64,000 bases of DNA from Corynebacterium hindlerae. Its GTDB lineage: Bacteria; Actinomycetota; Actinomycetes; Mycobacteriales; Mycobacteriaceae. A program made the position numbers and the translations under genes. Under the pieces are notes generated by a model. The model saw only the letters and a list, made by a program, of their open reading frames with translations. It was not told the origin of the DNA and searched no databases. Position 1 is the first letter of the stretch. Each line of letters starts with the position of its first letter. Location: assembly GCF_014117265.1 (NCBI RefSeq), contig NZ_CP059833.1, forward strand, positions 186,001 through 250,000, given 5' to 3'. Positions 8,605-17,444 of the stretch are shown piece by piece.

Positions 8605-9053
8605 TTTCCCGCCTCGCCGCGTGCCCCGCCAAGGTCGTGCAAGACGGTGATAGCTTTTCCCAACGCATCAGCCGCCTTGTCCAATTTGATGATCTCTGCG
8701 TCTTTATCAGCTAATTTCGCCTCGTATGCTGCGACAAGTTCTGCGTGTTTCTGCTCCTGTTGAGCTAACGCTTCAGCGTGTTGGGCATGTTGGTCATCTA
8801 GAAGCTTTTTCAGCCGTGTGATCTCAGCGACATCATCAGTAGTCATCTTTCCAGTCTTGCGTGGAATCAACCCGTTGTCGAGATCACCATCAGCACACGC
8901 AGCTACCCACGACCGGAGCGTATCTCCTGAAATACCGAGACGCTGAGCAAACGGGCCTTTCTGACCCCACGGCAAACCGGCATACTTCAACGCAATCTCA
9001 CGCCGCTGCTCGGGGGTAAACCGGCTAGCCGAGTAATGAACTTTCGTACTCAT
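8598..9053 (-). CDS. IS OrfA, helix-turn-helix DNA-binding protein
   Basis: Has 151 residues. The N-terminal half (TPEQRREIALKYAG and AQRLGISGDTLRSWV) is the helix-turn-helix seen in IS3-family OrfA proteins. Residues from about 80 on (TRLKKLLDDQHAQH onward) form a long charged coiled coil, likely for multimerisation. ATG at 9053 follows AAGGAGG. The last codons include the slippery heptamer that sends some ribosomes into orfB. On its own OrfA usually binds the IS ends and limits transposition; fused to OrfB it becomes the transposase. Confidence 0.85.
   Translation of the reverse strand: MSTKVHYSASRFTPEQRREIALKYAGLPWGQKGPFAQRLGISGDTLRSWVAACADGDLDNGLIPRKTGKMTTDDVAEITRLKKLLDDQHAQHAEALAQQEQKHAELVAAYEAKLADKDAEIIKLDKAADALGKAITVLHDLGGARGEAGNN
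8604..8610 (-). other. Predicted -1 ribosomal frameshift site G_GGA_AAC
   Basis: In the orfA frame the sequence reads gcG GGA AAC AAC TAA, a textbook X_XXY_YYZ heptamer placed one codon before the orfA stop. Slipping back one base leads straight into the open orfB frame (K-Q-L-T-D-D-Q). The frame relation of the two genes is exactly -1. No stimulatory structure was checked. Confidence 0.7.
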
Positions 9054-9091
9054 GAATCCTCCTTAAAAGGCGTTTCACAAGTAGTCTGACA

Positions 9092-9296
9092 ATTAACGTA
9101 GCCACAAAACCCGGGAAGCGTTCCCCGGGTTTCGGTGATTTTTTAGGCTGCACATCTGCTATCTCACTATTCTGGGGCCGAGATCCGGGGAATGCTTCCC
9201 GGGTTTTAGTAAGAAACTTCAGGGGCCGTGGCCGAAGCCCCAGCGGGTGAAGTAGCAACGCAAAATGCTGACCAGACACGCTTTTGTCCCCTAACC
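9092..9296. repeat. Right half of inverted-repeat element, copy 1
   Basis: About 205 non-coding bases closely similar to the reverse complement of 38029-38231, starting exactly at the right end of the IS. Shared landmarks in order are the AAAACCCGGGAAGC palindrome, TCGGTGATTTTTTAGGCT, a second palindrome, TAGTAAGAAACTTCAGGGGCC and the terminal GACAAAA/TTTTGTCC segment at 9282-9296. It ends just before the ctaB terminator. The other half is left of the IS, so the IS lies inside this element. Confidence 0.75.
9106..9207. repeat. Paired CCCGGGAAGC palindromes within element copy 1
   Basis: Two 27-base arms (9106-9132 and 9181-9207) are near-perfect inverted copies of each other, and each arm is itself nearly palindromic around CCCGGGAAGC...CCGGG. 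The 48-base spacing equals that in the second copy at 38121-38222. The conserved geometry suggests a functional hairpin or protein-binding site of the element. Confidence 0.7.
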
Positions 9297-9298
9297 CC

Positions 9299-9336
9299 AA
9301 AAGCCGGACCTGGTTCAACGCCAGGCCCGGCTTTTT
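9299..9336. terminator. Intrinsic terminator downstream of ctaB
   Basis: Stem AAAAGCCGG-CCTGG with loop TTCAACG and partner CCAGG-CCGGCTTTTT. A T-run follows on the plus strand, and on the minus strand the stem ends in CTTTTGGGG. It lies 10 bases past the ctaB stop and can serve ctaB and also block reading from the IS region. Confidence 0.8.
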
Positions 9337-9346
9337 ATTTGTTGAG

Positions 9347-10258
9347 CTAGAACAAGCTGCCGATCGTCTGCAGGCCCAGGAGGGCGTCGACGGACAGCGC
9401 CACGAACAGTGCGGCCAGGTAGTTGTTGGAGAGGATGAACAGTGCTAGCGGCTTGGTCTCCTCACCTCGGGATACCTTGCCGTGCAGGCGGGTAGCCATG
9501 ACGATGAACCACAGGCCAGCAAGCAGCGCGGCAGCGGCGTAGAGCCAGCCGGCTGCGGGAACCAGCAGCAACGATACGATCACAGTGCCCCAGGTGTACC
9601 AGAGGATTTGGCGGGTTACCTCATGGGCAGGCTTGACGACGGGCAACATCGGGACCCCGGCGGCCTTGTAGTCTTCTCGGTACTTCATCGCCAGCGCCCA
9701 GGTGTGCGGTGGCGTCCAGAAGAAGATGACGAGGAAGAGCACGAGTGGTTGCCACCACTCATAGGCGGTGCCAGCAGGGAGATTGTCCTTGATCACTGCC
9801 CAGCCGACCATCACGGGCATACAGCCGGCGGCGCCACCCCAGACGATGTTCATCGGAGTGGAGCGCTTGAGCCACTTGGTATAGACGAAGATGTAGAAAG
9901 CGATGGTGGCCATCACAAAGACCGCGGCCAGCAGTGAATGGCAAAGCAGCCACAGCCACAGGAAGCTCACGACGGTGAGCGTCCACGCAAAGATGGTGGC
10001 GGCGCGGTTGGAAACCGTCGCCTTCGCGAGTGGTCGTTTCCGGGTGCGGCCCATCAGCTTGTCAATGTCCGAGTCCGCAACCATGTTGAAGGTGTTGGCT
10101 GCCGCGGCACCCATCCAGCCACCGACGACCGTCAGCAGGATGAGCAGGGCGTGGTTTTCACCTCGGTCAGCCTGCAGCATTGCAGGAATAGTGGCAACCA
10201 AAAGGAGTTCAATCACTTTGGGCTTTGTCAGAGCGATATAAGCCTTGATTGTCTCCAA
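9347..10258 (-). CDS. ctaB: CtaB, protoheme IX farnesyltransferase (heme O synthase)
   Basis: Adds a farnesyl group to heme B to give heme O, the substrate of CtaA, at the membrane. It is a UbiA-family enzyme with 303 residues and about nine membrane segments. The prenyl-diphosphate-binding motif N-x3-D-x3-D is at residues 58-66 (NMVADSDID), followed by RTRKRPLA. I chose the TTG at 10258 because GGAGGAAG stands 4 bases before it and the protein then begins [20 protein letters not shown], as in homologues. An ATG at 10339 would add 27 polar residues without an RBS. The promoter at 10359-10391 serves it. Confidence 0.95.
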   Translation of the reverse strand: METIKAYIALTKPKVIELLLVATIPAMLQADRGENHALLILLTVVGGWMGAAAANTFNMVADSDIDKLMGRTRKRPLAKATVSNRAATIFAWTLTVVSFLWLWLLCHSLLAAVFVMATIAFYIFVYTKWLKRSTPMNIVWGGAAGCMPVMVGWAVIKDNLPAGTAYEWWQPLVLFLVIFFWTPPHTWALAMKYREDYKAAGVPMLPVVKPAHEVTRQILWYTWGTVIVSLLLVPAAGWLYAAAALLAGLWFIVMATRLHGKVSRGEETKPLALFILSNNYLAALFVALSVDALLGLQTIGSLF

Positions 10259-10358
10259 GGGACTTCCTCCAGCAGTGTATTTGTTTAAGTATGTGTAGTC
10301 GCATGTCGACGCTACGCCAGTTGTGGACATGAACGCCACTAGAATTAGTCGTGTCGCA

Positions 10359-10391
10359 ACTATAAAAAGTTCCCGGGGGTAGAAATGTCAA
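10359..10391 (-). promoter_or_regulatory. Candidate promoter of ctaB
   Basis: On the minus strand TTGACA (10391-10386) and TATAGT (10364-10359) are separated by 21 bases. This is longer than ideal, but the -35 box is perfect and the -10 fits the corynebacterial TANANT pattern. It predicts a leader of roughly 95 bases before the TTG start. The tkt side of this 280-bp divergent region must hold another promoter, which I could not place with confidence. Confidence 0.4.
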
Positions 10392-10538
10392 CTGGAACAT
10401 GGTAGCCCCATCCCACCAGTTCTGACGAATCGTCTTACCCCTCCGGCACTTTTCACTAAACTAGTCCTCGTTATCTGTACGCGACACGTAACAGTCGTCG
10501 TGCACCCTTGTCACCGACCCGAAAGTCGAGGAAAAACC

Positions 10539-12629
10539 GTGGCACTGTCGCCTGAACTCCAAGCTCTCACCGCGCGAAACTACCCATCTGACTGGACTGA
10601 TCTGGATACCAAGGCGATTGATACCACCCGCATCCTCGCTGCCGACGCCGTGCAGAAGGTGGGCTCCGGTCACCCAGGTACCGCCATGAGTCTGGCCCCA
10701 CTGGCGTACACCCTCTACCAGCGTGTGCTCAACCACAACCCTAATGACGCCGAGTGGGTGGGCCGAGACCGCTTCGTGCTTTCCTGCGGTCACACCTCAC
10801 TCACCCAATACATCCAGCTGTACCTGGCAGGGTTCGGCCTGGAAATGGATGACTTAAAGGCCCTGCGCACTTGGGACGCCCTTACCCCAGGCCACCCGGA
10901 GTACGGCCACACCAAGGGCGTGGAGATCACCACCGGTCCACTCGGACAGGGCCTGGCCTCCGCCGTCGGCATGGCGATGGCAGCCCGCCGCGAACGTGGC
11001 CTGCTCGAACCTGAGGCTGCCCCTGGTGAGTCCATCTGGGATCACTTCATTTACGTCATCGCCTCCGACGGCGATGTTCAGGAAGGCGTCACCTCGGAAG
11101 CCTGCTCCCTCGCCGGCACCCAGCAGCTGGGTAACCTGATCGTGTTCTGGGATGACAATCGCATCTCCATCGAGGACGACACCAACATCGCGTTCACCGA
11201 AGATGTGTGCGCCCGCTACCGCGCCTACGGCTGGCAGGTGCTGGAGATCGAGGGTGGCGAAGACGTTTCGGCGATCCTCGATGCCGTCGAGAAGGCTAAG
11301 GCAGAGACGCAGCGCCCGACCTTCATCCGGGTGCGCACCATCATCGGCTACCCTGCCCCCACCATGATGAATACCGGTGCGGTCCACGGCGCAGCTCTCG
11401 GTGCGGAGGAGGTCGCCGCGACCAAGCGCGAACTGGGCTTTAACCCGGAGCAGGACTTCTTCATCGAAGACGAGGTCCTCGCCCACACCCGCAAGGCCGC
11501 CGACCACGGTGCCAAGCTGCAGGCCGAGTGGCAAGAGCGTTTCGACGCCTGGGCTGCCCAGTACCCGGAGCGCAAGGCTTACTTCGACCGTACCCAGGAT
11601 CGCGAACTGCCCGCAGGCTGGGCCGATGAGCTCCCCACCTGGGACGCTGATGCCAAGGGCCTTGCAACGCGTAAGGCATCCGAGGCCACCCTCCAGGCAC
11701 TTGGCGCTACCCTGCCGGAGCTGTGGGGCGGTTCCGCCGATCTGGCTGGTTCCAACAACACCGTGATCAAGGGAGAGAAGTCCTTCGGTCCGGGAGAAAT
11801 TTCCACCGATATGTGGTCCACTTCCCCGTATGGCCGTAACCTGCACTTCGGCATCCGTGAGCACGCTATGGGAGCGATCCTGAACGGCATGACGCTGCAT
11901 GGCCGTAATCTGCCATACGGGGGCACGTTCCTGATTTTCTCTGAGTACATGCGTCCAGCCGTGCGCCAAGCCGCCCTCATGGGCATCGACACCTATTATG
12001 TGTGGACCCACGACTCCATCGGCCTTGGTGAGGACGGTCCTACCCACCAGCCTGTCGAACAGCTCGCTGCGCTGCGTGCCATCCCACAGATGACCGTGTT
12101 GCGCCCAGCCGACGCCAATGAGACCGCAGCGGCATGGAAGTGCGCGATCGAAGCGCCAGCAGGACCTAAGGGACTGGCGCTCACCCGCCAGAATGTTCCC
12201 GTTCTTGAGGGGACCAAGGAGAAGGCGCTGGAGGGCGTCGCTAAGGGCGCTTATGTGCTCGTCGACACCGACGGCACTCCTGACGTCATCATCATCGCCA
12301 CCGGCTCCGAAGTGCAGCTCGCCGTCGCCGCTGCGGCCGAGCTCGCCGCCGAGGGCACCAAGGCGCGCGTCGTGTCCATGCCGTGTATGGAGTGGTTCCT
12401 GGCGCAAGACGCGGATTACCGCGAGCAGGTGCTGCCTGCTGCGGTCACCGCTCGGGTATCTGTCGAAGCTGGCATCGCTATGCCATGGCACCGCTTCCTC
12501 GGTTCTCAAGGCAAGGCCGTCTCCCTGGAGCACTTCGGTGCCTCTGCGGACTTTGCCACCCTGTACCGCGAATTCGGTATCACCACCGAGGCCGTCGTCG
12601 CCGCTGCCCGCGAAACCTTGAAGGGATAA
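10539..12629 (+). CDS. tkt: Transketolase
   Basis: A thiamine-diphosphate enzyme that moves two-carbon units between sugar phosphates in the non-oxidative pentose phosphate pathway, supplying erythrose-4-phosphate and pentoses. It has 696 residues. The ThDP/Mg site SDGDVQEGV...WDDNRIS lies near residues 170-210 and the catalytic glutamate is in FGIREHAMG. The N-terminal block [16 protein letters not shown] resembles the C. glutamicum enzyme. GTG at 10539 is preceded by GAGGAAAAACC and is preferred over an ATG 13 codons upstream. It is the first gene of tkt-tal-zwf-opcA-pgl. Confidence 0.97.
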   Translation: MALSPELQALTARNYPSDWTDLDTKAIDTTRILAADAVQKVGSGHPGTAMSLAPLAYTLYQRVLNHNPNDAEWVGRDRFVLSCGHTSLTQYIQLYLAGFGLEMDDLKALRTWDALTPGHPEYGHTKGVEITTGPLGQGLASAVGMAMAARRERGLLEPEAAPGESIWDHFIYVIASDGDVQEGVTSEACSLAGTQQLGNLIVFWDDNRISIEDDTNIAFTEDVCARYRAYGWQVLEIEGGEDVSAILDAVEKAKAETQRPTFIRVRTIIGYPAPTMMNTGAVHGAALGAEEVAATKRELGFNPEQDFFIEDEVLAHTRKAADHGAKLQAEWQERFDAWAAQYPERKAYFDRTQDRELPAGWADELPTWDADAKGLATRKASEATLQALGATLPELWGGSADLAGSNNTVIKGEKSFGPGEISTDMWSTSPYGRNLHFGIREHAMGAILNGMTLHGRNLPYGGTFLIFSEYMRPAVRQAALMGIDTYYVWTHDSIGLGEDGPTHQPVEQLAALRAIPQMTVLRPADANETAAAWKCAIEAPAGPKGLALTRQNVPVLEGTKEKALEGVAKGAYVLVDTDGTPDVIIIATGSEVQLAVAAAAELAAEGTKARVVSMPCMEWFLAQDADYREQVLPAAVTARVSVEAGIAMPWHRFLGSQGKAVSLEHFGASADFATLYREFGITTEAVVAAARETLKG

Positions 12630-12632
12630 CCC

Positions 12633-13715
12633 ATGACTCAAGTAGATAAGCTCGCTCAGATTGGTACCTCCGTGTGGCTGGACGATCTGTCCCGCGACCG
12701 ACTCACCTCCGGCAACCTGCGCGACATGATCGCCACCACCGGGATCGTGGGAGTGACCACCAACCCGGCAATTTTCGCCTCCGCCATGACTGCCGGCACT
12801 GCCTACGACGCCCAGATCGCCGAGCTGAAAAGCAACGGTGCCACGGTGGATACCGCGGTGTACGACATGGCTATCGACGACGTCCGCGCAGCCTGCGACG
12901 AGTTCGCCGAAATCTACGAGCGCACTGGCGGTGTAGACGGCCGGGTCTCCATCGAAGTAGACCCGCGCCTGCACGCGGACCGCGACGCCACCCTCGCCCA
13001 AGCCCGCGAACTCTATGAGCGGGTCGGTCGCGAAAACGTCATGATCAAGATTCCGGCCACCCCGGAATCCCTGCCAGCAATCTCCGACGCGCTGGCCGAA
13101 GGGATCAGCGTCAACGTCACGCTGATTTTCTCGGTCGCGCGCTACCGAGAGGTCATCGCCGCGTTTATCGACGGCATTACCCGCGCACACGAAGCAGGCC
13201 ACGATGTGTCCCGCATCCACTCGGTGGCTAGCTTCTTTGTCTCCCGCGTGGATTCCGAGATCGATGCGCGCCTGGATGCGATTGGCACGGAGGAAGCACT
13301 CGCGCTGAAGGGCAAGGCCGGCATTGCGAATGCCCACCTGGCTTACGCGGCATTCGAGGAGTTGTTTGCGGATGCCGAATTGCCGGCAGGGGCACATGTG
13401 CAACGGCCACTGTGGGCGTCGACAAGCGTGAAAAACCCCGATTACCCCGCCACGATGTACGTCACGCAGCTCGCCGGACCGAACACGGTGAACACCATGC
13501 CGGAGCCGACGCTACGCGCTGTGCTCGACGGCACCGACGTCACCTCCGACACCCTGACCGGTCAGGGTGAGGCCGCATCTGAGCTGTTCACCCAGCTGCT
13601 GGCGGTGGGCATCGACACCGAAGACGTGTTTACGGTGCTGGAACGCGAGGGCGTGGAGAAATTTATTAGCAGCTGGAATGACCTGCTAACTTCGATGGAA
13701 GGTCAACTAGCCTAA
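12633..13715 (+). CDS. tal: Transaldolase
   Basis: Transfers a dihydroxyacetone unit from sedoheptulose-7-phosphate to glyceraldehyde-3-phosphate. It has 360 residues and belongs to the longer actinobacterial/plant-like transaldolase group. The Schiff-base lysine is in NVMIKIPAT, followed by GISVNVTLIFSVARY, and the start region contains the usual TSVWLDDLSRDRL. The start lies 3 bases after the tkt stop, and the gene is clearly co-transcribed with tkt. A 52-base gap to zwf contains no evident terminator. Confidence 0.97.
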   Translation: MTQVDKLAQIGTSVWLDDLSRDRLTSGNLRDMIATTGIVGVTTNPAIFASAMTAGTAYDAQIAELKSNGATVDTAVYDMAIDDVRAACDEFAEIYERTGGVDGRVSIEVDPRLHADRDATLAQARELYERVGRENVMIKIPATPESLPAISDALAEGISVNVTLIFSVARYREVIAAFIDGITRAHEAGHDVSRIHSVASFFVSRVDSEIDARLDAIGTEEALALKGKAGIANAHLAYAAFEELFADAELPAGAHVQRPLWASTSVKNPDYPATMYVTQLAGPNTVNTMPEPTLRAVLDGTDVTSDTLTGQGEAASELFTQLLAVGIDTEDVFTVLEREGVEKFISSWNDLLTSMEGQLA

Positions 13716-13767
13716 GATAGCTGGTTGGCATTGTCACCACCACCGGAAAGGCTAAGGCGTACCCTAC

Positions 13768-15297
13768 ATGAGCAAGCACTGGGTGAATCCCCTCAAGGAT
13801 CCACAAGATAAACGTTTGCCAAGAATCGCTGGGCCTTCCGGCATGGTGATCTTCGGAGTGACGGGCGACTTAGCCCGCAGAAAATTGCTCCCCGCTATCT
13901 ACGACCTCGCCAATCGCGGACTGCTGCCTGCCGGTTTCGCTCTCGTCGGCTTCGGACGGCGCGACTGGTCCAAAGCAGACTTCGAAGACTACGTCCACGA
14001 GGCCGTCCGCGCCGGTGCGCGCACCGAATACCGCGCCAACGTGTGGGAACGCCTAGCCGAGGGCATGCATTTTGTCTCCGGAAACTTTGACGACGACGCA
14101 GCCTTCGACGCCCTAGCCCAACAACTCGCAGACCTGGATGCCTCACGCGGCACCGCAGGTAACTGGGCGTTCTACCTGTCCGTGCCCCCTAACTTCTTCG
14201 ACGACGTCGTTCACCAACTGGACCGCTCCGAAATGGCACGAGGCAGCGACGGGTCCTGGCGCCGCGTCATCATTGAAAAGCCCTTCGGCCACGATCAAGC
14301 CACGGCCCGTGACCTCAACCGGGTGGTCAACTCCGTGTTCCCGGAGGACTCGGTGTTCCGCATCGACCACTACCTGGGCAAAGAAACGGTGCAGAACATC
14401 ATGGCGCTGCGCTTTGCCAACCAGCTTTTTGATCCGCTGTGGAACGCGAACTTTGTGGACCACGTGCAGATCACCATGGCTGAAGACATTGGCCTTGGCG
14501 GGCGCGCTGGCTACTACGACGGCATCGGCGCCGCCCGGGACGTCATCCAGAATCACCTGCTGCAGCTCCTCGCCCTCGTGGCGATGGAAGAGCCGATTAT
14601 CTACAACCCGCGGGAGCTGCGCGCCGAAAAAATCAAGGTGCTGCGCGCCACCGCCCCGGTGTACCCACTGTCCAAGTCCACGGCCCGAGGCCAGTACACT
14701 GCGGGCTGGCAAGGCTCGGAGCGCGTGGTGGGCTTGCGCGACGAGGATGGCTTTGATCCGGAATCGAACACCGAGACGTTTGCCGCCTGCACGCTCCAGA
14801 TCAATTCTCGTCGCTGGGCCGGCGTGCCCTTCTACCTGCGCACCGGCAAGCGCCTCGGCCGTCGCGTCACGGAGATCGCAGTGGTGTTCAAACAAGCGCC
14901 ACACTTGACTTTCGATGAGCAGATGACCTCCGCGCAGGGACCAAACGCGCTGGTGATCCGGGTGCAGCCTGATGAAGGCGTGCTCATGCGCTTCGGTTCG
15001 AAGGTTCCAGGCTCCACCATGGAGGTTCGTGATGTGAACATGGACTTCGCCTACTCCGAGGCGTTTACCGAGGAATCCCCGGAGGCCTACGAACGCCTCA
15101 TCCTGGACGCACTGCTGGATGAAAACTCCCTCTTTCCCACCAACGAGGAAGTCGAGCTCAGCTGGGCGATCCTCGATCCGATCCTGGAGTATTGGGAGAA
15201 CCGTGGCAAGCCCGAAGATTACCCGGCAGGTACGTGGGGGCCGGAAAGCGCTGACCGCATGATGGCCCGCGACGGTCGCACCTGGCGTCGTCCCTAG
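13768..15297 (+). CDS. zwf: Glucose-6-phosphate 1-dehydrogenase
   Basis: First enzyme of the oxidative pentose phosphate pathway; it makes NADPH and 6-phosphogluconolactone. It has 509 residues. Visible motifs are the nucleotide-binding VIFGVTGDLARRKLLPAIYD near residue 27, the IIEKPFGHD segment, the active-site RIDHYLGKE and the VRDVNMDF block. The product follows the C. glutamicum Zwf almost throughout but starts nearer the conserved KHWVNPLKDPQDKRLPRIAGP stretch, with no long leader. It is expected to act with the OpcA protein encoded next. Confidence 0.98.
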   Translation: MSKHWVNPLKDPQDKRLPRIAGPSGMVIFGVTGDLARRKLLPAIYDLANRGLLPAGFALVGFGRRDWSKADFEDYVHEAVRAGARTEYRANVWERLAEGMHFVSGNFDDDAAFDALAQQLADLDASRGTAGNWAFYLSVPPNFFDDVVHQLDRSEMARGSDGSWRRVIIEKPFGHDQATARDLNRVVNSVFPEDSVFRIDHYLGKETVQNIMALRFANQLFDPLWNANFVDHVQITMAEDIGLGGRAGYYDGIGAARDVIQNHLLQLLALVAMEEPIIYNPRELRAEKIKVLRATAPVYPLSKSTARGQYTAGWQGSERVVGLRDEDGFDPESNTETFAACTLQINSRRWAGVPFYLRTGKRLGRRVTEIAVVFKQAPHLTFDEQMTSAQGPNALVIRVQPDEGVLMRFGSKVPGSTMEVRDVNMDFAYSEAFTEESPEAYERLILDALLDENSLFPTNEEVELSWAILDPILEYWENRGKPEDYPAGTWGPESADRMMARDGRTWRRP

Positions 15298-15315
15298 CAG
15301 GCCCAAGGAGCAACG

Positions 15316-16266
15316 ATGATTTTTGAACTGCAAAACACCAGCACCCGGGACATCGCCAAGCAACTAGTGGCGATCCGTGAGATGGGCAACCAGGTCACCA
15401 CCGGTCGTGTCCTGACGTTGATTGTGGTCACCGACGGTGCCACCGATTTGGAGGACATCCTCCATTCGATCAACGACTCTTCCGGGGAACACCCAGCCCG
15501 TGTGCTGGTGTTGGTCACCGGCGACGCTACGGCCCCAACCCAGCTTGACGCTCAGATTCGGATCGGTGGCGACGCCGGTGCGTCCGAAGTGATCATCATG
15601 CAGGTTACCGGCGAGATCGTGGAACACCTCGCTTCCGTGGTCACTCCCCTGTTGCTGCCGGACACCCCGATCGTCGCGTGGTGGCCGACGAGCGCGCCGA
15701 AGCAGCTGGCCCATGATCCAATCGGTCAGATCGCGCAGCGCCGCATCACCGATGTCGCGCACGATCCGAGCCCCACGGCAGCTTTGGCCCGCCGTAACCA
15801 CTACGCTCCCGGTGATTCGGACTTGAGCTGGTCCCGCCTGACCCCATGGCGTGGGGTGCTTGCTTCCGCTCTGGATCAACCGCCACACGAGCAGGTGACC
15901 TCCGTGGACATCTATGGGCCGAAAGACCCGGCGGTTAACATCGCAGCTGGCTGGTTGGCGGACCGGCTGGCATGCCCAATCAGGCTGCACCGCACCTCTG
16001 ACGCCTGCGAAAGCGTGGATTCCAACGGCGAGCTGTGCCACCCGATTTCCAAGATCGAGCTGCACCGGGAGTCGGGGCCGGTCGTCGTCGAGGTGGCGGA
16101 CGCGCACACTATGTCGGTACAGTTGCCGCACTGTCCGCCGTCGCTCGTGGCTATCGGGCGGCGTGCGCTTTCTGACAGCCTCGCTGAAGAGCTGCGCCAC
16201 CTCGACCCCGACAATGCCTATGCCAAGGCCCTGCGTGGCCTCTACCGTGTACAGGAGATGTCATGA
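15316..16266 (+). CDS. opcA: OpcA, glucose-6-phosphate dehydrogenase assembly protein
   Basis: Has 316 residues. OpcA is found with Zwf in actinobacteria and cyanobacteria and is required for assembly and full activity of the dehydrogenase. Recognisable segments are MIFELQNTSTRDIAKQL at the start, LVVTGDA-like LVLVTGDATAPT, and VWWPT-like IVAWWPTSAPKQLAHDPIGQ in the middle. The gene begins 18 bases after zwf with AAGGAG upstream of the ATG. Its ATGA overlaps the start of pgl, so the three products are made in step. Confidence 0.95.
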   Translation: MIFELQNTSTRDIAKQLVAIREMGNQVTTGRVLTLIVVTDGATDLEDILHSINDSSGEHPARVLVLVTGDATAPTQLDAQIRIGGDAGASEVIIMQVTGEIVEHLASVVTPLLLPDTPIVAWWPTSAPKQLAHDPIGQIAQRRITDVAHDPSPTAALARRNHYAPGDSDLSWSRLTPWRGVLASALDQPPHEQVTSVDIYGPKDPAVNIAAGWLADRLACPIRLHRTSDACESVDSNGELCHPISKIELHRESGPVVVEVADAHTMSVQLPHCPPSLVAIGRRALSDSLAEELRHLDPDNAYAKALRGLYRVQEMS

Positions 16267-17003
16267 GCGTGAACGTTGTCCCCGTCTCCGATCTGGACGC
16301 TCTCGTCGCCCGCGCAGCGTCCGACGTCATCGACGTTGTCACTCGGGCGCAGGCCGGTGCAGGACTTTACGACGACGGTGTGGCCCGAATCGTCCTCACC
16401 GGCGGTGGCGCCGGTATTGGGCTGCTCAGCCGCCTGCGGGAACTTGACTGGGCTGCCCAGCAGCAACCCGACTTCCCAGCGCTGCGGATCGACTGGTCCC
16501 GCGTCCACATCTTTTTTGGCGATGAGCGCGCAGTCCCAGTCGACCACCCTGACTCCAACGAAGGCCAGGCCCGGGCAGCGCTGCTGGACCACGTTGCTGT
16601 CACCGACGACTTCGTGCACTCCTACCAGCTTGGTGAACTGTCCCTAGCCGAATCCGCAAAGTGGTACAGCCAAGAGATCGAAACCTGGGCACCGCAAGGA
16701 TTTGACCTGCACTTACTTGGCATGGGCGGAGAAGGCCATATCAATTCCCTCTTCCCCCACACCTCCGCCGTGAATGAGAACGAGGCGTTGGTCGTGCCAG
16801 TCACTGACTCCCCGAAGCCACCCGCCGAGCGCGTGTCCTTGACGATGCCAGCAATCCGGCAGGCAGACGCCGTGTGGCTGCTTGTTGCCGGTGCGGAAAA
16901 AGCCGAGGCAGCCCGCCACGTGATCGAAGGGGCGGACTACCGCGAGTGGCCGGCCGCTGGCGCTATCGGTCGCCGTGATACGCGCCTGTATTTGGCGAAA
17001 TAG
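16263..17003 (+). CDS. pgl: 6-phosphogluconolactonase
   Basis: Hydrolyses 6-phosphogluconolactone, the product of Zwf. It has 246 residues and is of the DevB/SOL type, with the conserved VHIFFGDERAVP segment, HLLGMGGEGHINSLFP around the active site and RVSLTMPAIRQA near the C-terminal third. Its start overlaps the opcA stop by 4 bases. It is the last gene of the pentose phosphate operon; a palindromic repeat and a terminator follow. Confidence 0.96.
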   Translation: MSVNVVPVSDLDALVARAASDVIDVVTRAQAGAGLYDDGVARIVLTGGGAGIGLLSRLRELDWAAQQQPDFPALRIDWSRVHIFFGDERAVPVDHPDSNEGQARAALLDHVAVTDDFVHSYQLGELSLAESAKWYSQEIETWAPQGFDLHLLGMGGEGHINSLFPHTSAVNENEALVVPVTDSPKPPAERVSLTMPAIRQADAVWLLVAGAEKAEAARHVIEGADYREWPAAGAIGRRDTRLYLAK

Positions 17004-17015
17004 CGGTAGCACCCC

Positions 17016-17075
17016 GGATTTAGCGTGCGGTTGGGACGATTTCAGCATCAGAAATCCCATCGGTACGCTAGATTC
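17016..17075. repeat. 60-bp palindromic repeat, copy 2 (REP-like)
   Basis: Inverted arms of about 20 bases (GATTTAGCGTGCGGTTGGGA at 17017-17036 against 17055-17075) with about five mismatches. Its sequence aligns with the reverse complement of the repeat at 7026-7085 over the full length; AATCCCATCGGTACGCT is nearly the same in both. It lies 12 bases after pgl, just before a terminator. In C. glutamicum this junction holds other genes including ppc; here none is present. Confidence 0.8.
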
Positions 17076-17084
17076 CGATGGAAA

Positions 17085-17107
17085 AGCCCCTCGGTATCCG
17101 AGGGGCT
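17085..17107. terminator. Terminator between convergent pgl and secG
   Basis: Perfect stem AGCCCCTCGG / CCGAGGGGCT with loop TAT. The minus strand continues TTTTCC directly after the stem, a standard intrinsic terminator 15 bases past secG. On the plus strand a T5 run comes 7 bases later, so it may work in both directions. Confidence 0.9.
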
Positions 17108-17122
17108 CGATGTCTTTTTAGG

Positions 17123-17356
17123 CTAGCTGTACGCCTGCAGCAAGTTCAGGCCTACGATGCAGACAATCCAGATCATCGCGGTAATGATGGTGAAACGATC
17201 CAAGTTCTTTTCCACCACGGTGGAACCAGCGAGGTTGGATTGCATACCGCCACCGAACAGGCTGGACAAGCCGCCACCCTTGCCTTTATGCAGCAGGACC
17301 AAGATAGTCATGATGATGCTGGCTGCAACAAGAATGATCTGAAGTGCGAGGGCCAT
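17123..17356 (-). CDS. secG: SecG, preprotein translocase subunit
   Basis: A 77-residue membrane protein with two membrane segments (residues 3-20 and 55-72). The conserved loop LLHKGKGGGLSSLFGGG between them is diagnostic of SecG. It forms the SecYEG channel with SecY and SecE and aids protein export. It follows tpiA but is separated from it by a strong hairpin, so it may have its own promoter. Confidence 0.95.
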   Translation of the reverse strand: MALALQIILVAASIIMTILVLLHKGKGGGLSSLFGGGMQSNLAGSTVVEKNLDRFTIITAMIWIVCIVGLNLLQAYS

Positions 17357-17385
17357 GAACGGTTCCTTCTAAATGTAAAAAGCAA

Positions 17386-17428
17386 TTAACTTCAGCCATT
17401 GTACACGAGGCACTTTGGCTGAAGTTAA
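17386..17428 (-). terminator. Hairpin between tpiA and secG, probable tpiA terminator
   Basis: Perfect 13-base inverted repeat TTAACTTCAGCCA / TGGCTGAAGTTAA around 17 bases. On the minus strand it is followed by TTGCTTTTTAC, which supplies a partial T-run. It lies 17 bases beyond the tpiA stop and should end or reduce transcription of gap-pgk-tpiA before secG. Confidence 0.7.
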
Positions 17429-17444
17429 CTAACGCGCGGAGAGT

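Larger units (their letters stand above)
7428..9091 (-). mobile_element. IS3-like insertion sequence with overlapping orfA/orfB
   Basis: About 1.66 kb bounded by imperfect terminal inverted repeats: TGTCAACTAGTTGTGAATC at the left and TGTCAGACTACTTGTGAAAC (read inward on the minus strand) at the right. Both begin 5'-TG, as in IS3-family ends. It encodes a small helix-turn-helix/coiled-coil protein and a DDE transposase in the -1 frame relative to it, which is the IS3 arrangement. I see no target-site duplication next to these ends. It separates ctaA from ctaB. Confidence 0.8.

Noticed and set aside
10259..10339. Longer N terminus for CtaB from an ATG at 10339
   Set aside because: The added 27 residues are polar and unlike CtaB, and they lack an RBS; the TTG at 10258 has a strong one.
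10854..13403. 849-codon open frame on the minus strand
   Set aside because: It is entirely antisense to tkt and tal, has a composition of a codon-bias shadow and no recognisable domain.
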